Shown here piece by piece: positions 37,803 through 46,436 of a stretch of DNA of 64,000 nt. Made by a program: the position numbers and the translations under genes. How positions within the stretch are numbered: position 1 is the stretch's first letter; every line of letters begins with the position of its first letter. The notes below the pieces were generated by a model, which had not been told where the DNA came from, ran no database searches, and worked only from the letters and a program-made list of their open reading frames with translations. Origin of the DNA: Microbacterium timonense (GTDB taxonomy: Bacteria; Actinomycetota; Actinomycetes; Actinomycetales; Microbacteriaceae). Location of the stretch: the NCBI RefSeq assembly GCF_900292075.1, contig NZ_OLMV01000001.1:558001-622000 (forward strand), written 5' to 3'.

Positions 37803-38705
37803 ATGAGCACACCGTCGCCCGCATCACAGCCGGCCAAGCCGCGCAAGGTGCCGCGGCGCCCCGCGTCACGGCTCGCGGAGAAGTGGACGCGGTTCGACGA
37901 CGTCGATGTCTTCTACCGCGAGTCGCCGAATCCGCCCAAGGACGCCCGAGTCATGGCGCACGTGCACGGCTTCGGACTCTCGGGGCGATATCTGCTGCCG
38001 ACCGCCGAGCAGCTGGCGGACGAGTTCCACACGTATGTGCCCGACCTGCCGGGCTTCGGGCGCAGCGGCAAGCGCCGCGACATGCTCGACATCCCCGACC
38101 TCGCGCGCGCGGCGCGCGACTTCCTCGACGATCGGGGCGTCGAGAAGGCCACGCTCGTCGGCAATTCCATGGGATGCCCCGTGATCATCGAGTTCGCCCA
38201 CACGTTCCCCGAGCGAATCGACCGAGCAGTGCTGGTCTCCCCCGCGGGCGGCATCTTCAACCAGCCCCTGCGGCGCGCGATCGGTCAGCTGTCGGCCGAC
38301 GCACCGCGCGAGCCGGTCCGCATGGCACGCGTTGCGGTACCGGACTACGTGAGGTTCGGCGTGCCCAGCACGATGCGCATGTTCCGGGCATTGACGCAGT
38401 ACCCCTCGCTGCCGCGTCTGCTCGAGATGCGCATCCCGACGCTCGTGGTGCTCGGGCAGCGCGACCCGCTGCTCCCGCACGCGCACCGCATCGACGAGGT
38501 CGCGAGCCAGACCGACAGCCATGTGCTCGTCGTCCTCCTCGAAGGCGCTGCGCACGCCATCAACTTCAGTCACCCCGGCCAGCTCGCGCACGTCATCCGG
38601 CTGTTCATGGACGACAAGCCGATCGTGAACGATCCCGCGTGGCCCGGTCACCTCCGGCTCTACGAGGTGCACCGAGGCAAGCATCACCCCCGCCCGCGGG
38701 CGTGA
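37803..38705 (+). CDS. Alpha/beta-fold hydrolase
   Basis: This 300-residue hydrolase starts at ATG 37803 behind AGGAGGCG. An N-terminal Lys/Pro-rich lead (about 1-30) precedes the fold. HGFGLSGRY is the oxyanion region, GFGRSGKR follows, and VGNSMGCPVIIEF (near residue 118) is the nucleophile elbow with Ser. GQRDPLLP and GAAHAINFSHP (His near 245) complete the triad. It resembles C-C bond or ester hydrolases of the MhpC group, but the neighbours give no substrate clue. Confidence 0.9.
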   Translation: MSTPSPASQPAKPRKVPRRPASRLAEKWTRFDDVDVFYRESPNPPKDARVMAHVHGFGLSGRYLLPTAEQLADEFHTYVPDLPGFGRSGKRRDMLDIPDLARAARDFLDDRGVEKATLVGNSMGCPVIIEFAHTFPERIDRAVLVSPAGGIFNQPLRRAIGQLSADAPREPVRMARVAVPDYVRFGVPSTMRMFRALTQYPSLPRLLEMRIPTLVVLGQRDPLLPHAHRIDEVASQTDSHVLVVLLEGAAHAINFSHPGQLAHVIRLFMDDKPIVNDPAWPGHLRLYEVHRGKHHPRPRA

Positions 38706-38717
38706 AGTCCCCGCCCG

Positions 38718-39257
38718 TCACACCGCCGGCGTTGCGTCGCGGTGCTCCTCGATGTGGGCCAGATAGTGCTCCGCGTTGCGCAGCAGCCCCGCGCGCTCCT
38801 CGGCGGTGAGCTCGCGGCGCACCTTCGCCGGCACCCCGGCGACGAGTGTGCCGTCCGGGATCTCGGAACCCTCGAGCACGACCGCACCGCCGGCCACGAG
38901 GCATCCGGATCCGATCCTCGCCCCGTTGAGCACGACGGCCCCCATGCCGATGAGCGAGCCGTCGCCGATCGTGCAGCCGTGCACCACCGCGTTGTGCCCC
39001 ACCGAGACGTTCTCGCCGATCACGACCGGCTTGCCGGCGTCGACGTGCACCGAGACGTTGTCCTGAAGATTGCTGCCCGCGCCGACGGTGATGGTGTCTC
39101 CGTCGGCGCGCAGCACCGCGTTGTACCAGACGCTGGCCCCAGCGCCGAGAGTCACTCCGCCGACGACACGCGCTCCCGCTGCGACGAAAGATGTGGGGTC
39201 CAGCGCCGGCGTTCTACCCGCCGCGGTCAGGACCGATGCACCTACTGCAACCGTCAT
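38718..39257 (-). CDS. Gamma-class carbonic anhydrase-like (hexapeptide-repeat) protein
   Basis: This 179-residue left-handed beta-helix protein belongs to the gamma-carbonic anhydrase / YrdA-PaaY group. Hexapeptide turns run through the whole chain (VVGGVTLGAGASVW, IGENVSVGHNAVVHGC, IGDGSLIGMGAVV). The metal site histidines appear in DNVSVHVD, SVGHNAVVHG. The ATG overlaps the preceding acyltransferase stop (ATGA), so it is made with it. Whether it is an active anhydrase or an acyltransferase-type helper cannot be told. Confidence 0.85.
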   Translation of the reverse strand: MTVAVGASVLTAAGRTPALDPTSFVAAGARVVGGVTLGAGASVWYNAVLRADGDTITVGAGSNLQDNVSVHVDAGKPVVIGENVSVGHNAVVHGCTIGDGSLIGMGAVVLNGARIGSGCLVAGGAVVLEGSEIPDGTLVAGVPAKVRRELTAEERAGLLRNAEHYLAHIEEHRDATPAV

Positions 39258-41398
39258 GATCCTCTCCTCTCCAGAGCCGACTGGATCGCCTCCGTGTACC
39301 ACGGCGCGAGGGTGTCGACGAAGGTCACCGTCAGGTGGTCCTGGTCGCGATAGATGTTCGCGCCTCCCACGACCGGCGCGCAGTCCGTCTCGCCGCAGAA
39401 CACGTCGGTGAAGTCGAGCAGTGTCACCAGATCCTGACCGGATGCCGCGTCCCGCAGCGGATCGTCGGCCACGAGCACATCGGCGCGTGCCCCGTCGCAG
39501 TCGGACAGCGCGCGGGTGCGCAGGCACTTGTTCGGGTCGGTCTCCCACACCGGGTTGTCGACCACCGTGATCACCGGGATGCCACGATCGGTCACGGTGC
39601 TCCACGCGCCGCGGTACCCGGCCGCGGCGGCGTCGTGCGCCGAGTCGTACCCCGCGGACGAGTACGGTGTGGTCGCGATCGCCGCAGTGAACACCGCGTC
39701 GAGGTCGGTCTCGTCGATCGCGCGCTGCACCCCTTCACGCCACTCGGCGCACGCCGCCCCGAAAGCCCCCGGAGTCGACAGCGGCGTCGTGTTCCACGGG
39801 CAGGCGCCCTTGAACCAGGTCACCAGCTGCCACCCGTTCTCCTCTGCCATCCGCTCGAACGTCGACAGCAACTGGTACGCGTGGCTGTCGCCGATCAGCG
39901 CCACCCGCGGTGCGTCGGGGTCATCTGAGCCGAAGGTGCAGGAGACCGGCCGGGAGTCGGTGAGCTGCACGAAGCACTGTTCGTCGCTGGGTCGGTCGAT
40001 CCCCGCGAACCCGGGCGCCGGAAGGATCGTGTCGCCGAAGTCGGCATCGGCGCACGAGGCGTCCAAGACGGATGCCGCGCCGAAGCAGTCCGGCGGATCC
40101 TGCTGCAGCTCGGCAATGGCCCGCGTGCCCTGGTTGTACAGGGGCGCGTTGACGAACCATGCCGATGCGGCGACCAGGCCCACCACGACCATCGCGGCCA
40201 GGGAGGACCAGAGCGTCACACGCGCGGGTCGGCTGGTGAGCACCCGCCAACTGCGCACCGGGTCCTCGACGAACCGCTTCGTCAGCCACGCCAGCACGAA
40301 GCACAGCACCAGAAGAGCCACCCGGTGATAGATGGTCAAACCCCAGAACGGCACCGACGGGGCGATGACGATGAGCGGCCAGTGCCATAGGTACAGCGAG
40401 TACGAGATGTCACCCACGAATTGCGCCGGGCGGATCGCCAGCACCCGAGTGGCATACCACCAGCGCTCGGTGTTGGATGCGGCGATGATCGCCGCTGCTC
40501 CGAGTGTCGGCAGGGCCGCCATGTAGCCGGGGAACGGCGTCTGACCGTCGAAGGTGAAGGTCACGAACACCAGGAGGAGGATGCCGCCCCAGCCGAGCAC
40601 GAAGCTGCCGATCGCGTTGCTCACCCGCAGACGCGGCACGAGGGCGATCATGGCGCCGACGCCGAACTGCCACATGCGGCCGAACGTCACGAAGTACGCC
40701 GGCGCGGGGTCGGTGATGGTGAAGATGACGCAGAACACGAAGGAGGCGATGCTCACCAGACCCAGCGCGACGATGACGGCCCGTCGGCGTGCGCCGCGCA
40801 GCCACTTCACGGCCACCCACGCCGCGAGCAGCATGATGAGCGGCCACATCACATAGAACTGCTCTTCCAGGGAAAGCGACCAGTAATGCTGGACGGTGGT
40901 GGGCTCGCCACCGTGATTGAGGTAGTCCGCTGAGTTCAGCGCCAGGTACCAGTTCTCGACGTAGAACGTCGACGCCAGGATCTCGCGCACCTCGTTGGGC
41001 AGAGCCGACGTCGGCATGAGATACGGCGACATCACCACGAGCGCGCAGAACAGGAGCACCAGCAGCGACGCCGGAAGCAGTCGCCGCGCGCGCCGCGCCC
41101 AGAACTGGCCGAGCCGCACCGTGCCGGTCGCCGTCAACTCGCGCATGAGATGCGCCGTGATCAAGAACCCGGAGATGACGAAGAAGATGTCGACGCCGAT
41201 GTACCCGCCCGTGATGCGTCCGGGCCAGAAGTGGTAGAGCACGACGCAGAGCACCGCGATCGCACGCAGCCCCTGTACGTGCGGGATGAAGCGCGCGGGT
41301 TCGGCGTGTTCGGGCGAGCGGTCGCGAGGCTCGCGGGTCACGGTCTTGACGGGATCGCCCAGATTCTGCGGTCCGAGGTCGTGATCGGCGGAAGGCAC
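39254..41398 (-). CDS. Acyltransferase 3 with C-terminal SGNH domain (OafA type)
   Basis: OafA-type proteins acylate cell-surface sugars. The 714-residue protein has an N-terminal acyltransferase-3 domain with about ten membrane segments (FIPHVQGLRAIAVLCVVLYH, GGYIGVDIFFVISGFLI, LYLWHWPLIV). An eleventh span near 400 and an extracellular SGNH domain (about 430-714) follow, with IGDSHAYQ and a closing DQDHLT. Several cysteines in the outer part could form disulfides. The downstream gamma-CA-like gene is translationally coupled. It likely modifies a wall polymer or exopolysaccharide. Confidence 0.92.
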   Translation of the reverse strand: MPSADHDLGPQNLGDPVKTVTREPRDRSPEHAEPARFIPHVQGLRAIAVLCVVLYHFWPGRITGGYIGVDIFFVISGFLITAHLMRELTATGTVRLGQFWARRARRLLPASLLVLLFCALVVMSPYLMPTSALPNEVREILASTFYVENWYLALNSADYLNHGGEPTTVQHYWSLSLEEQFYVMWPLIMLLAAWVAVKWLRGARRRAVIVALGLVSIASFVFCVIFTITDPAPAYFVTFGRMWQFGVGAMIALVPRLRVSNAIGSFVLGWGGILLLVFVTFTFDGQTPFPGYMAALPTLGAAAIIAASNTERWWYATRVLAIRPAQFVGDISYSLYLWHWPLIVIAPSVPFWGLTIYHRVALLVLCFVLAWLTKRFVEDPVRSWRVLTSRPARVTLWSSLAAMVVVGLVAASAWFVNAPLYNQGTRAIAELQQDPPDCFGAASVLDASCADADFGDTILPAPGFAGIDRPSDEQCFVQLTDSRPVSCTFGSDDPDAPRVALIGDSHAYQLLSTFERMAEENGWQLVTWFKGACPWNTTPLSTPGAFGAACAEWREGVQRAIDETDLDAVFTAAIATTPYSSAGYDSAHDAAAAGYRGAWSTVTDRGIPVITVVDNPVWETDPNKCLRTRALSDCDGARADVLVADDPLRDAASGQDLVTLLDFTDVFCGETDCAPVVGGANIYRDQDHLTVTFVDTLAPWYTEAIQSALERRGS

Positions 41399-41565
41399 GA
41401 ATCGACGTTAGCCGCTGTCGCTGTGCGTGCCCGCACACACGGCGTGCAACGCCTGATTAGCCCAGCCTTCTCTTGCTTGCGGAATGACAGCCGGTGAGTA
41501 GCGTTGCACTCACTGGAGGACGAGCGCCGATCTGAGCGATCCTCCCCACGATGGAGGGCAGAGAT

Positions 41566-42051
41566 ATGACGAACACCCAGACCACCCCCGCAACCGCCGC
41601 GAACCCCGACGTCGCCGCCGCGACCGCGCAGTTCCTCACCCCCGTTGCTCTGGGCCTGCAGGCCCTGGCCGTGAACGGAAAACAGGCGCACTGGAACGTG
41701 CGCGGCGCGAACTTCATCGCGATCCACGAGCTGCTCGACACCGTGGTCACGCACGCGCAGGACGGCGCCGACCAGGCCGCCGAGCGGATCGTCGCGCTCG
41801 GGCTGCCGATCGACGCACGTGTCACGACCGTCGCCGAGAAGACACCCGCGACGGCGGTTCCCGCCGGCTTCACGCAGTGGGACGTTCTCATCCGCAACGT
41901 CATCAGCGACATGGACGCGGTGATCGCCGACGTGCAGGCGGCCATCGACGGTCTCGACGAGTTCGACCTGACCAGTCAGGACATCGCCATCGCCATCAAG
42001 GAGTCGCTGGAGAAGGACCGCTGGTTCCTCTTCGCGCACCTCGCAGAGTGA
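41566..42051 (+). CDS. dps: Dps family ferritin-like DNA-protection protein
   Basis: Dps dodecamers store iron and shield DNA under oxidative stress and starvation. The 161-residue protein starts at MTNTQTT, with GGAGG 8 nt upstream; an ATG 15 bases earlier overlaps that site. The ferroxidase ligands are in HWNVRGANFIAIHELLD and HAQDGADQAAERI, at the expected spacing. The N-terminal Thr/Ala-rich tail (about 20 residues) lacks the Lys-rich DNA tail of E. coli Dps. A terminator follows directly. Confidence 0.94.
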   Translation: MTNTQTTPATAANPDVAAATAQFLTPVALGLQALAVNGKQAHWNVRGANFIAIHELLDTVVTHAQDGADQAAERIVALGLPIDARVTTVAEKTPATAVPAGFTQWDVLIRNVISDMDAVIADVQAAIDGLDEFDLTSQDIAIAIKESLEKDRWFLFAHLAE

Positions 42052-42068
42052 GCCCACTCCCGATGTGG

Positions 42069-42102
42069 AACGCCCCGGACCCATCCTGAGGTCCGGGGCG
42101 TT
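42069..42102 (+). terminator. Terminator after dps
   Basis: A perfect 13-bp stem (AACGCCCCGGACC / GGTCCGGGGCGTT) with an 8-nt loop begins 18 nt past the dps stop. It has A residues before and TT at the end of the stem, then no U tract. It abuts the repeat array. Confidence 0.75.
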
Positions 42103-42590
42103 CCGTCTCGCTTCGCTCGCTCAACGAACGTCGGACTCCGGTCGTTGAGCGGAGGGCGCCCTGGCGCCCGAAGACGAAACGCCACGAGGCCGCAACGAGG
42201 CGTTTCGACTCGCTTCGCTCGCTCAACGAACATCGGCCCCCGGTCGTTGAGCGGAGGGCGCTCTGGCGCCCGAAGACGAAACGTCTCGAGGTTCCCGCCG
42301 GGGCGTTTCGTCTAGCTTCGCTCGCTCAACGAACATCGGCCCCCGGTCGTTGAGCGGAGGGCGCTCTGGCGCCCGAAGACGAAACGCCTCGAGGCCGCGC
42401 CGGGGCGTTTCGACTCGCTTCGCTCGCTCAACGAACATCGGCCCCCGGTCGTTGAGCGGAGGGCGCTCTGGCGCCCGAAGACGAAACGCCTCGAGGTACC
42501 CGCCGGGGCGTTTCGACTCGCTTCGCTCGCTCAACGACCGAGGGCCGCGCCGGGGCGTTTCGACTCGCTTCGCTCGCTCAACGAACGAGG
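42103..42590. repeat. Tandem array of ~102-bp palindromic repeats
   Basis: Four near-identical units start at 42141, 42243, 42346 and 42448 (period 102-103 bp), with a half unit to the left and two extra right-half copies. Each unit starts TCGTTGAGCGGAGGGCGC, holds GAAGACGAAACG, and ends GCTTCGCTCGCTCAACGA. The outer TCGTTGAGCG / CGCTCAACGA are inverted. Sequence between units is almost invariant, so this is not a CRISPR array. It fills the 589-bp gap between the convergent dps and response-regulator genes and reads as REP/MITE-like intergenic DNA. Confidence 0.9.
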
Positions 42591-42640
42591 GGCCCACCGG
42601 GGCCGATTCGGTCTCGCATGGCCGCGCGATGACGGAGGGG

Positions 42641-43309
42641 TCAGGGGCGCTGCAGGAACGCCAGCACGGCCAGGACGCGGCGATGCTCGGTGCCGGATTC
42701 CTCGAGGCCGAGCTTGGCGAAGATCGAGCTGATGTTCTTCTCCACAGCACCCACCCCGATGAACAGGCGCTCGGCGATGCTGGCGTTGCTGCGGCCCTCG
42801 GCCATGAGCGTGAGCACGTCCCGCTCGCGCGGCGTGAGCGTCGACAACGGGTCGGGCCGTGCCGACAGCAGCCCCTGCACGACGAGCGGATCGAGCACCG
42901 TGCCGCGCTCGCGGACGCGGCGGACGGCATCGGTGAATTCGTCCAGCGACGTGACGCGGTCCTTCAGCAGGTATCCCACGCCGCCCTCCCCGCTCGCCAG
43001 GAGCTCGCGCGCGTACACGCCCTCGACGTATTGGCTGAGCACCAGGATGCCGACATCCGGCAACGCAGCGCGCACCGCCAGCGCGGCGCGGATCCCCTCG
43101 TCGCGGAAGCCGGGTGGAAGCCGGACGTCGAGGATCGCCACGTCCGCCCGCGCATCGCGTGCACGCGCCACGACGTCTTCGGCGTCGCCCCATGCGCCGG
43201 CAGTGACGTAGCCGGCCTCGTCGAACAGTCGGACCAGGCCCTCCCGCAGCAGCACGGAGTCCTCGAACAGGACCACGCGGACGGGCTCGGAGTCGGCGGA
43301 GGCGGGCAT
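42641..43309 (-). CDS. LuxR/NarL-type response regulator
   Basis: The 222-residue regulator has a receiver domain with phospho-acceptor Asp61 (VAILDVRLPPG) and acidic pocket residues FEDS, LSQYV and the K in LLKDR, followed by a LuxR-type helix-turn-helix (LTPRERDVLTLMAEGRS, VGAVEKNISSIFAKLGL). An upstream GTG at 43333 overlaps the kinase stop (GTGA) and would add eight residues; the ATG at 43309 follows GAGGGG closely. It is the partner of the sensor kinase, third gene after a multicopper oxidase. Confidence 0.9.
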   Translation of the reverse strand: MPASADSEPVRVVLFEDSVLLREGLVRLFDEAGYVTAGAWGDAEDVVARARDARADVAILDVRLPPGFRDEGIRAALAVRAALPDVGILVLSQYVEGVYARELLASGEGGVGYLLKDRVTSLDEFTDAVRRVRERGTVLDPLVVQGLLSARPDPLSTLTPRERDVLTLMAEGRSNASIAERLFIGVGAVEKNISSIFAKLGLEESGTEHRRVLAVLAFLQRP

Positions 43310-43329
43310 CCCCTCAGGATAGGCAGAGG

Positions 43330-44739
43330 TCACGGCGCCATCACCAGCGGGATGTGCGCGCCCACGGCGGTGGGCCCCCCGGCGGGGCTCGTCACGACGA
43401 GGACGCCGCGCAGACCGGCGACGCGTTCCTGCAGCCCCTCCAAGCCGTGCCCCGACGAGACCACCGCTCCCCCGCGCCCGTTGTCGACGACCCAGACGTC
43501 CAAATGGGTCGGAGCGCCGGCGGGGCTGCGTCGGAGCGACGCGCGCAGCGTGACCCCGGTGGCACCGGAGTGCTTGACGACGTTGGTCATGAGCTCGGCG
43601 ACGACGAAGTACACCGTCCGCGCGACCTCCTGGCTGACGGCCCGGTCGATGGCGGGGTCGATCTCGGTCTGCACCCACAGCGGTGATGCCGTGGCCAGTG
43701 CGCTGAGCGCCGCGGCCAGACCCCGGTCCTGCAGCAGAGGCGGCGCGACGCCGCTCGAGAGTGCGCGGAGCTCGTCCAGCGCCGCCTTGGCGTGACCCCG
43801 GGCGTCGCGCGCGAGCTCGGCGGCGGCATCCGCGTCGCCCGCCTCGGCCCGGCGCTCGAGCGCCGCGAGATCCATCTGCAGACGCACGAGACGCTGCTGG
43901 GGCCCGTCGTGGATGTCGCGCTCCAGGCGTCGCAGCGACAGGTCTTCCGCGTGCACCGCGGCTCCGCGCGCGGCCGCCTCGGCGCGCACCTCGGCGGCGA
44001 GGTCGTCCGACTCCCACCGGCCGAGCATTCCTGCGGCGATCGCGTGGTGGCCGCGCGCGAGCCCGCCGAGCACCCAGGGCATGGTGAAGGTGAACAGGAT
44101 GCCGGCCACGAGGTACAGCACCACCTCGACCGCCCAGCTGGACCACCCGCCGAACAGCCACGGCACCGCGTCGGCGACATAGTGGCCCCATTCGCCGCCG
44201 GATCCGTCGTTCTCCCAGTTGCGCGGGAGGAACAGGCCCCAGAACCAGTAGGTCAGTCCGCCGAGCCCGATGCTCAGCCACGCCACGGTCACGGCGAAGG
44301 AGATCGTGCTCACGATCGGGCTGACGATCATGCCGTGCACCAGGTACAGCCAGTAGTGGGCGTTGCGGATGGGCCGGGTGAGCGTCATCCAGAATCCGTC
44401 GGCGTCGGCGCGGTCCCGGTTCCACTCCGGCTCAGCGATCGGGGGCAGTCCGGTGAGCGCCAGCAGGAACCTGTCGGTCACCCCGAAACCGCGCGCCACG
44501 AGAAGGGTGAGCACGACGAGGGGAAGGCCGATGACGAGGATCAGAAGGCCGACGCTCGTCCAGAACAGGGAGGCGAGCACACTGATCGAGATCATCGCGA
44601 GCACGAAGACGATCAGGAGATACAGGGCGCTGCCCGGTGTGCGGATCCAGGCGTGGCCGTACCCAGCCCAGAACCCGGTGCTGGATTGCCCGCGTGCGCC
44701 CGGCTGCAGAGTGGCCGGCTCAGTGGTCATGGTGGTCAT
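43330..44739 (-). CDS. Membrane sensor histidine kinase (HisKA_3/NarL-type partner)
   Basis: This 469-residue kinase has about five membrane segments in a 'sensor' domain of the PF13796 type (about 30-230; LTRPIRNAHYWLYLVHGMIVS is typical). A dimerisation helix carries phospho-His277 (RRLERDIHDGPQQRLV), and a HATPase domain follows (VAELMTNVVKHS, VVDNGRGG, GHGLEGLQERV). It overlaps the end of the multicopper oxidase by 20 bases and feeds the response regulator. An extracytoplasmic or membrane signal is likely, possibly copper or wall stress given the oxidase. Confidence 0.92.
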   Translation of the reverse strand: MTTMTTEPATLQPGARGQSSTGFWAGYGHAWIRTPGSALYLLIVFVLAMISISVLASLFWTSVGLLILVIGLPLVVLTLLVARGFGVTDRFLLALTGLPPIAEPEWNRDRADADGFWMTLTRPIRNAHYWLYLVHGMIVSPIVSTISFAVTVAWLSIGLGGLTYWFWGLFLPRNWENDGSGGEWGHYVADAVPWLFGGWSSWAVEVVLYLVAGILFTFTMPWVLGGLARGHHAIAAGMLGRWESDDLAAEVRAEAAARGAAVHAEDLSLRRLERDIHDGPQQRLVRLQMDLAALERRAEAGDADAAAELARDARGHAKAALDELRALSSGVAPPLLQDRGLAAALSALATASPLWVQTEIDPAIDRAVSQEVARTVYFVVAELMTNVVKHSGATGVTLRASLRRSPAGAPTHLDVWVVDNGRGGAVVSSGHGLEGLQERVAGLRGVLVVTSPAGGPTAVGAHIPLVMAP

Positions 44740-46288
44740 CAGTGTCTCCCTCGGGACGCTTGAGATCGGGCTGCTGGCCCGGTTCGACGACCAGGAACTG
44801 TCCCATCATGCCCTGGTCCTCGTGCCACAGCAGGTGGCAGTGATACATGTACGGAGTGGTCGGGTCGGCGTAGTCCTCGAACCGCACGAGGAGCCGGTAC
44901 TCGCGGTCGCGCTCCAGCGCGATCGTGTCCTTGAAACCTGCGAGTCGTTGGGGCGGGGGCCCGCCGTCGACGCTGAGCACGCGGAACTGGGTGTCGTGCA
45001 CGTGGAAGGAGTGCGGCAGCGGATTCTCGTTGCGGACGGTCCAGATCTCGCTCGTGTCCACCGTCGCGACGAGGTCGACGCGACCGAGATCCATCTGCGC
45101 GTCGTTGATGTTGTGGCCCGACATGACGAACGAGCGTTCGGCCGCGACATCCGAATCGTCCGGCTGCGGAACATCCACGAGCCGGTCAGGCACGGCGGAG
45201 GACGGCCGAAGGGATGCCGCAGCCCGCAGTTGCATCACGTCGAAGGCTGCGCCACCCGCGTTCAACGCCGGGTCGGGCGGGTTCGACACGAGCGTCACCT
45301 TCTCACCGGGCTTCATGCTGACGACGATCTCGGCGCGTTCCCCGGGCGACAGCGGGATGCCGGTCGTGGCGACGGGGGCGGCCAGCAGCCCGCCGTCCGT
45401 GCCGATGAGGTCGAAAGCGCGGCCGTCGGAGAAACCGAAGTCGTACATGCGGGCACTGGACCCGTTCAGCAGGCGAAGCCGCACCCTTTCGGTGGACACG
45501 TCCAGGTACGGCGCCACGGTGCCGTTCACGAGGATCGTGTCGCCGAGCACGCCGTCGAACTGCATCCCCAGACCGGCGGCGAACGATCCGTCGCCGTTGA
45601 AGGATCGGTCCTGCACGATCACCGGGATGTCGTCGACGCCGTACTCACGCGGGAGCGCGAGACCGGACTCCTCGTCGTCCCGCACCAGGAACATTCCCGC
45701 CAGACCGGCGTCGACCTGCTCGCGGGTGCGTCCGTGGAGATGGGGGTGGTACCAGAGCGTGGCGGCGGGCTGGTCGATCGTCCACTCCGGCTGCCACGTG
45801 GCGCCTGCGGCGATCGGCGAATGCGGCCCCCCGTCCATGGCGGCCGGCAGGTGCATGCCGTGCCAGTGCACGGTGGTGGAGTCGGTGAGCTCGTTGGTGA
45901 TGTTCACTCGCACCCGTTCACCCCTGTCGGCGACGAGGGTGGGACCGAGATACGCCCCGTTGTAGCCGAGCGTCGGCGTCTGCCCCTGAGGGACGAACGA
46001 GGAGCGTCCCTCCTGTGCCGTCAGCTCGAAGACGCGGACGCCGTCCTCCACGCGAGACGGCGCGAGCGCGGGGACAGCGAGGGGATTCTCGAAGTCGACG
46101 CTCCCGGCGGCAGGCGGAGTCGCGCGCGTCGCGTTCGTCGCGAACCAGATGCCGGCGCCGGCGATGAGCAGCACGACGACGGAGAGCGGGACGGCGATCA
46201 GGGTGACGAGAAGTCCCCGTCGGCGTCGCCGTCCCGGCGGACGCGATGCCGCCGGTGGGGTCGGAGGAGCGGGTGGAGCGAACGTCAT
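44720..46288 (-). CDS. Membrane-anchored multicopper oxidase
   Basis: Multicopper oxidases couple oxidation of copper(I), metals or phenols to reduction of oxygen. The 522-residue protein has an Arg-rich N-terminus (RRRRR, 20-24) and one membrane segment (about 25-48), so the enzyme should face outside. All four copper motifs are present: HWHGMHLP (141-148), WYHPHLHG (179-186), HSFHVHDTQF, and MYHCHLLWHEDQGMM near the C-terminus. A His/Asp-rich tail (DDHHDH) closes it. It heads an operon with a sensor kinase and regulator, fitting copper detoxification or sensing. Confidence 0.92.
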   Translation of the reverse strand: MTFAPPAPPTPPAASRPPGRRRRRGLLVTLIAVPLSVVVLLIAGAGIWFATNATRATPPAAGSVDFENPLAVPALAPSRVEDGVRVFELTAQEGRSSFVPQGQTPTLGYNGAYLGPTLVADRGERVRVNITNELTDSTTVHWHGMHLPAAMDGGPHSPIAAGATWQPEWTIDQPAATLWYHPHLHGRTREQVDAGLAGMFLVRDDEESGLALPREYGVDDIPVIVQDRSFNGDGSFAAGLGMQFDGVLGDTILVNGTVAPYLDVSTERVRLRLLNGSSARMYDFGFSDGRAFDLIGTDGGLLAAPVATTGIPLSPGERAEIVVSMKPGEKVTLVSNPPDPALNAGGAAFDVMQLRAAASLRPSSAVPDRLVDVPQPDDSDVAAERSFVMSGHNINDAQMDLGRVDLVATVDTSEIWTVRNENPLPHSFHVHDTQFRVLSVDGGPPPQRLAGFKDTIALERDREYRLLVRFEDYADPTTPYMYHCHLLWHEDQGMMGQFLVVEPGQQPDLKRPEGDTDDHHDH

Positions 46289-46344
46289 GACTCCAGCCTC
46301 GTGACGAGCGAAGTCCGCCGGCAGCCGACGCCCTCCCGAACCTT

Positions 46345-46364
46345 CACGGGGGCTGGCCCCCGTG
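46345..46364. other. Perfect 9-bp inverted repeat in the gap upstream of the oxidase
   Basis: CACGGGGGC TG GCCCCCGTG lies 73 nt past the amidohydrolase stop and 57 nt before the multicopper oxidase start, on the minus strand. With no T tract it could be a terminator or an operator. The 148-bp gap shows nothing else. Confidence 0.5.
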
Positions 46365-46436
46365 TCGTCGGGGAGTCAGCCGGGTGCGTGCTTCCCGACG
46401 TGACGGGTGGGTGGAGGTCCGCCGCGGGCGCCTGAA

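Noticed and set aside
42103..42590. CRISPR array
   Set aside because: Units are ~102 bp with near-identical sequence throughout and no unique spacers, and no cas gene is present.
42223..42930. Coding frame through the repeats into the response regulator region
   Set aside because: It repeats a meaningless peptide from the array (FVERAKRVETPRRG type) and is antisense-like or out of frame with the response regulator.
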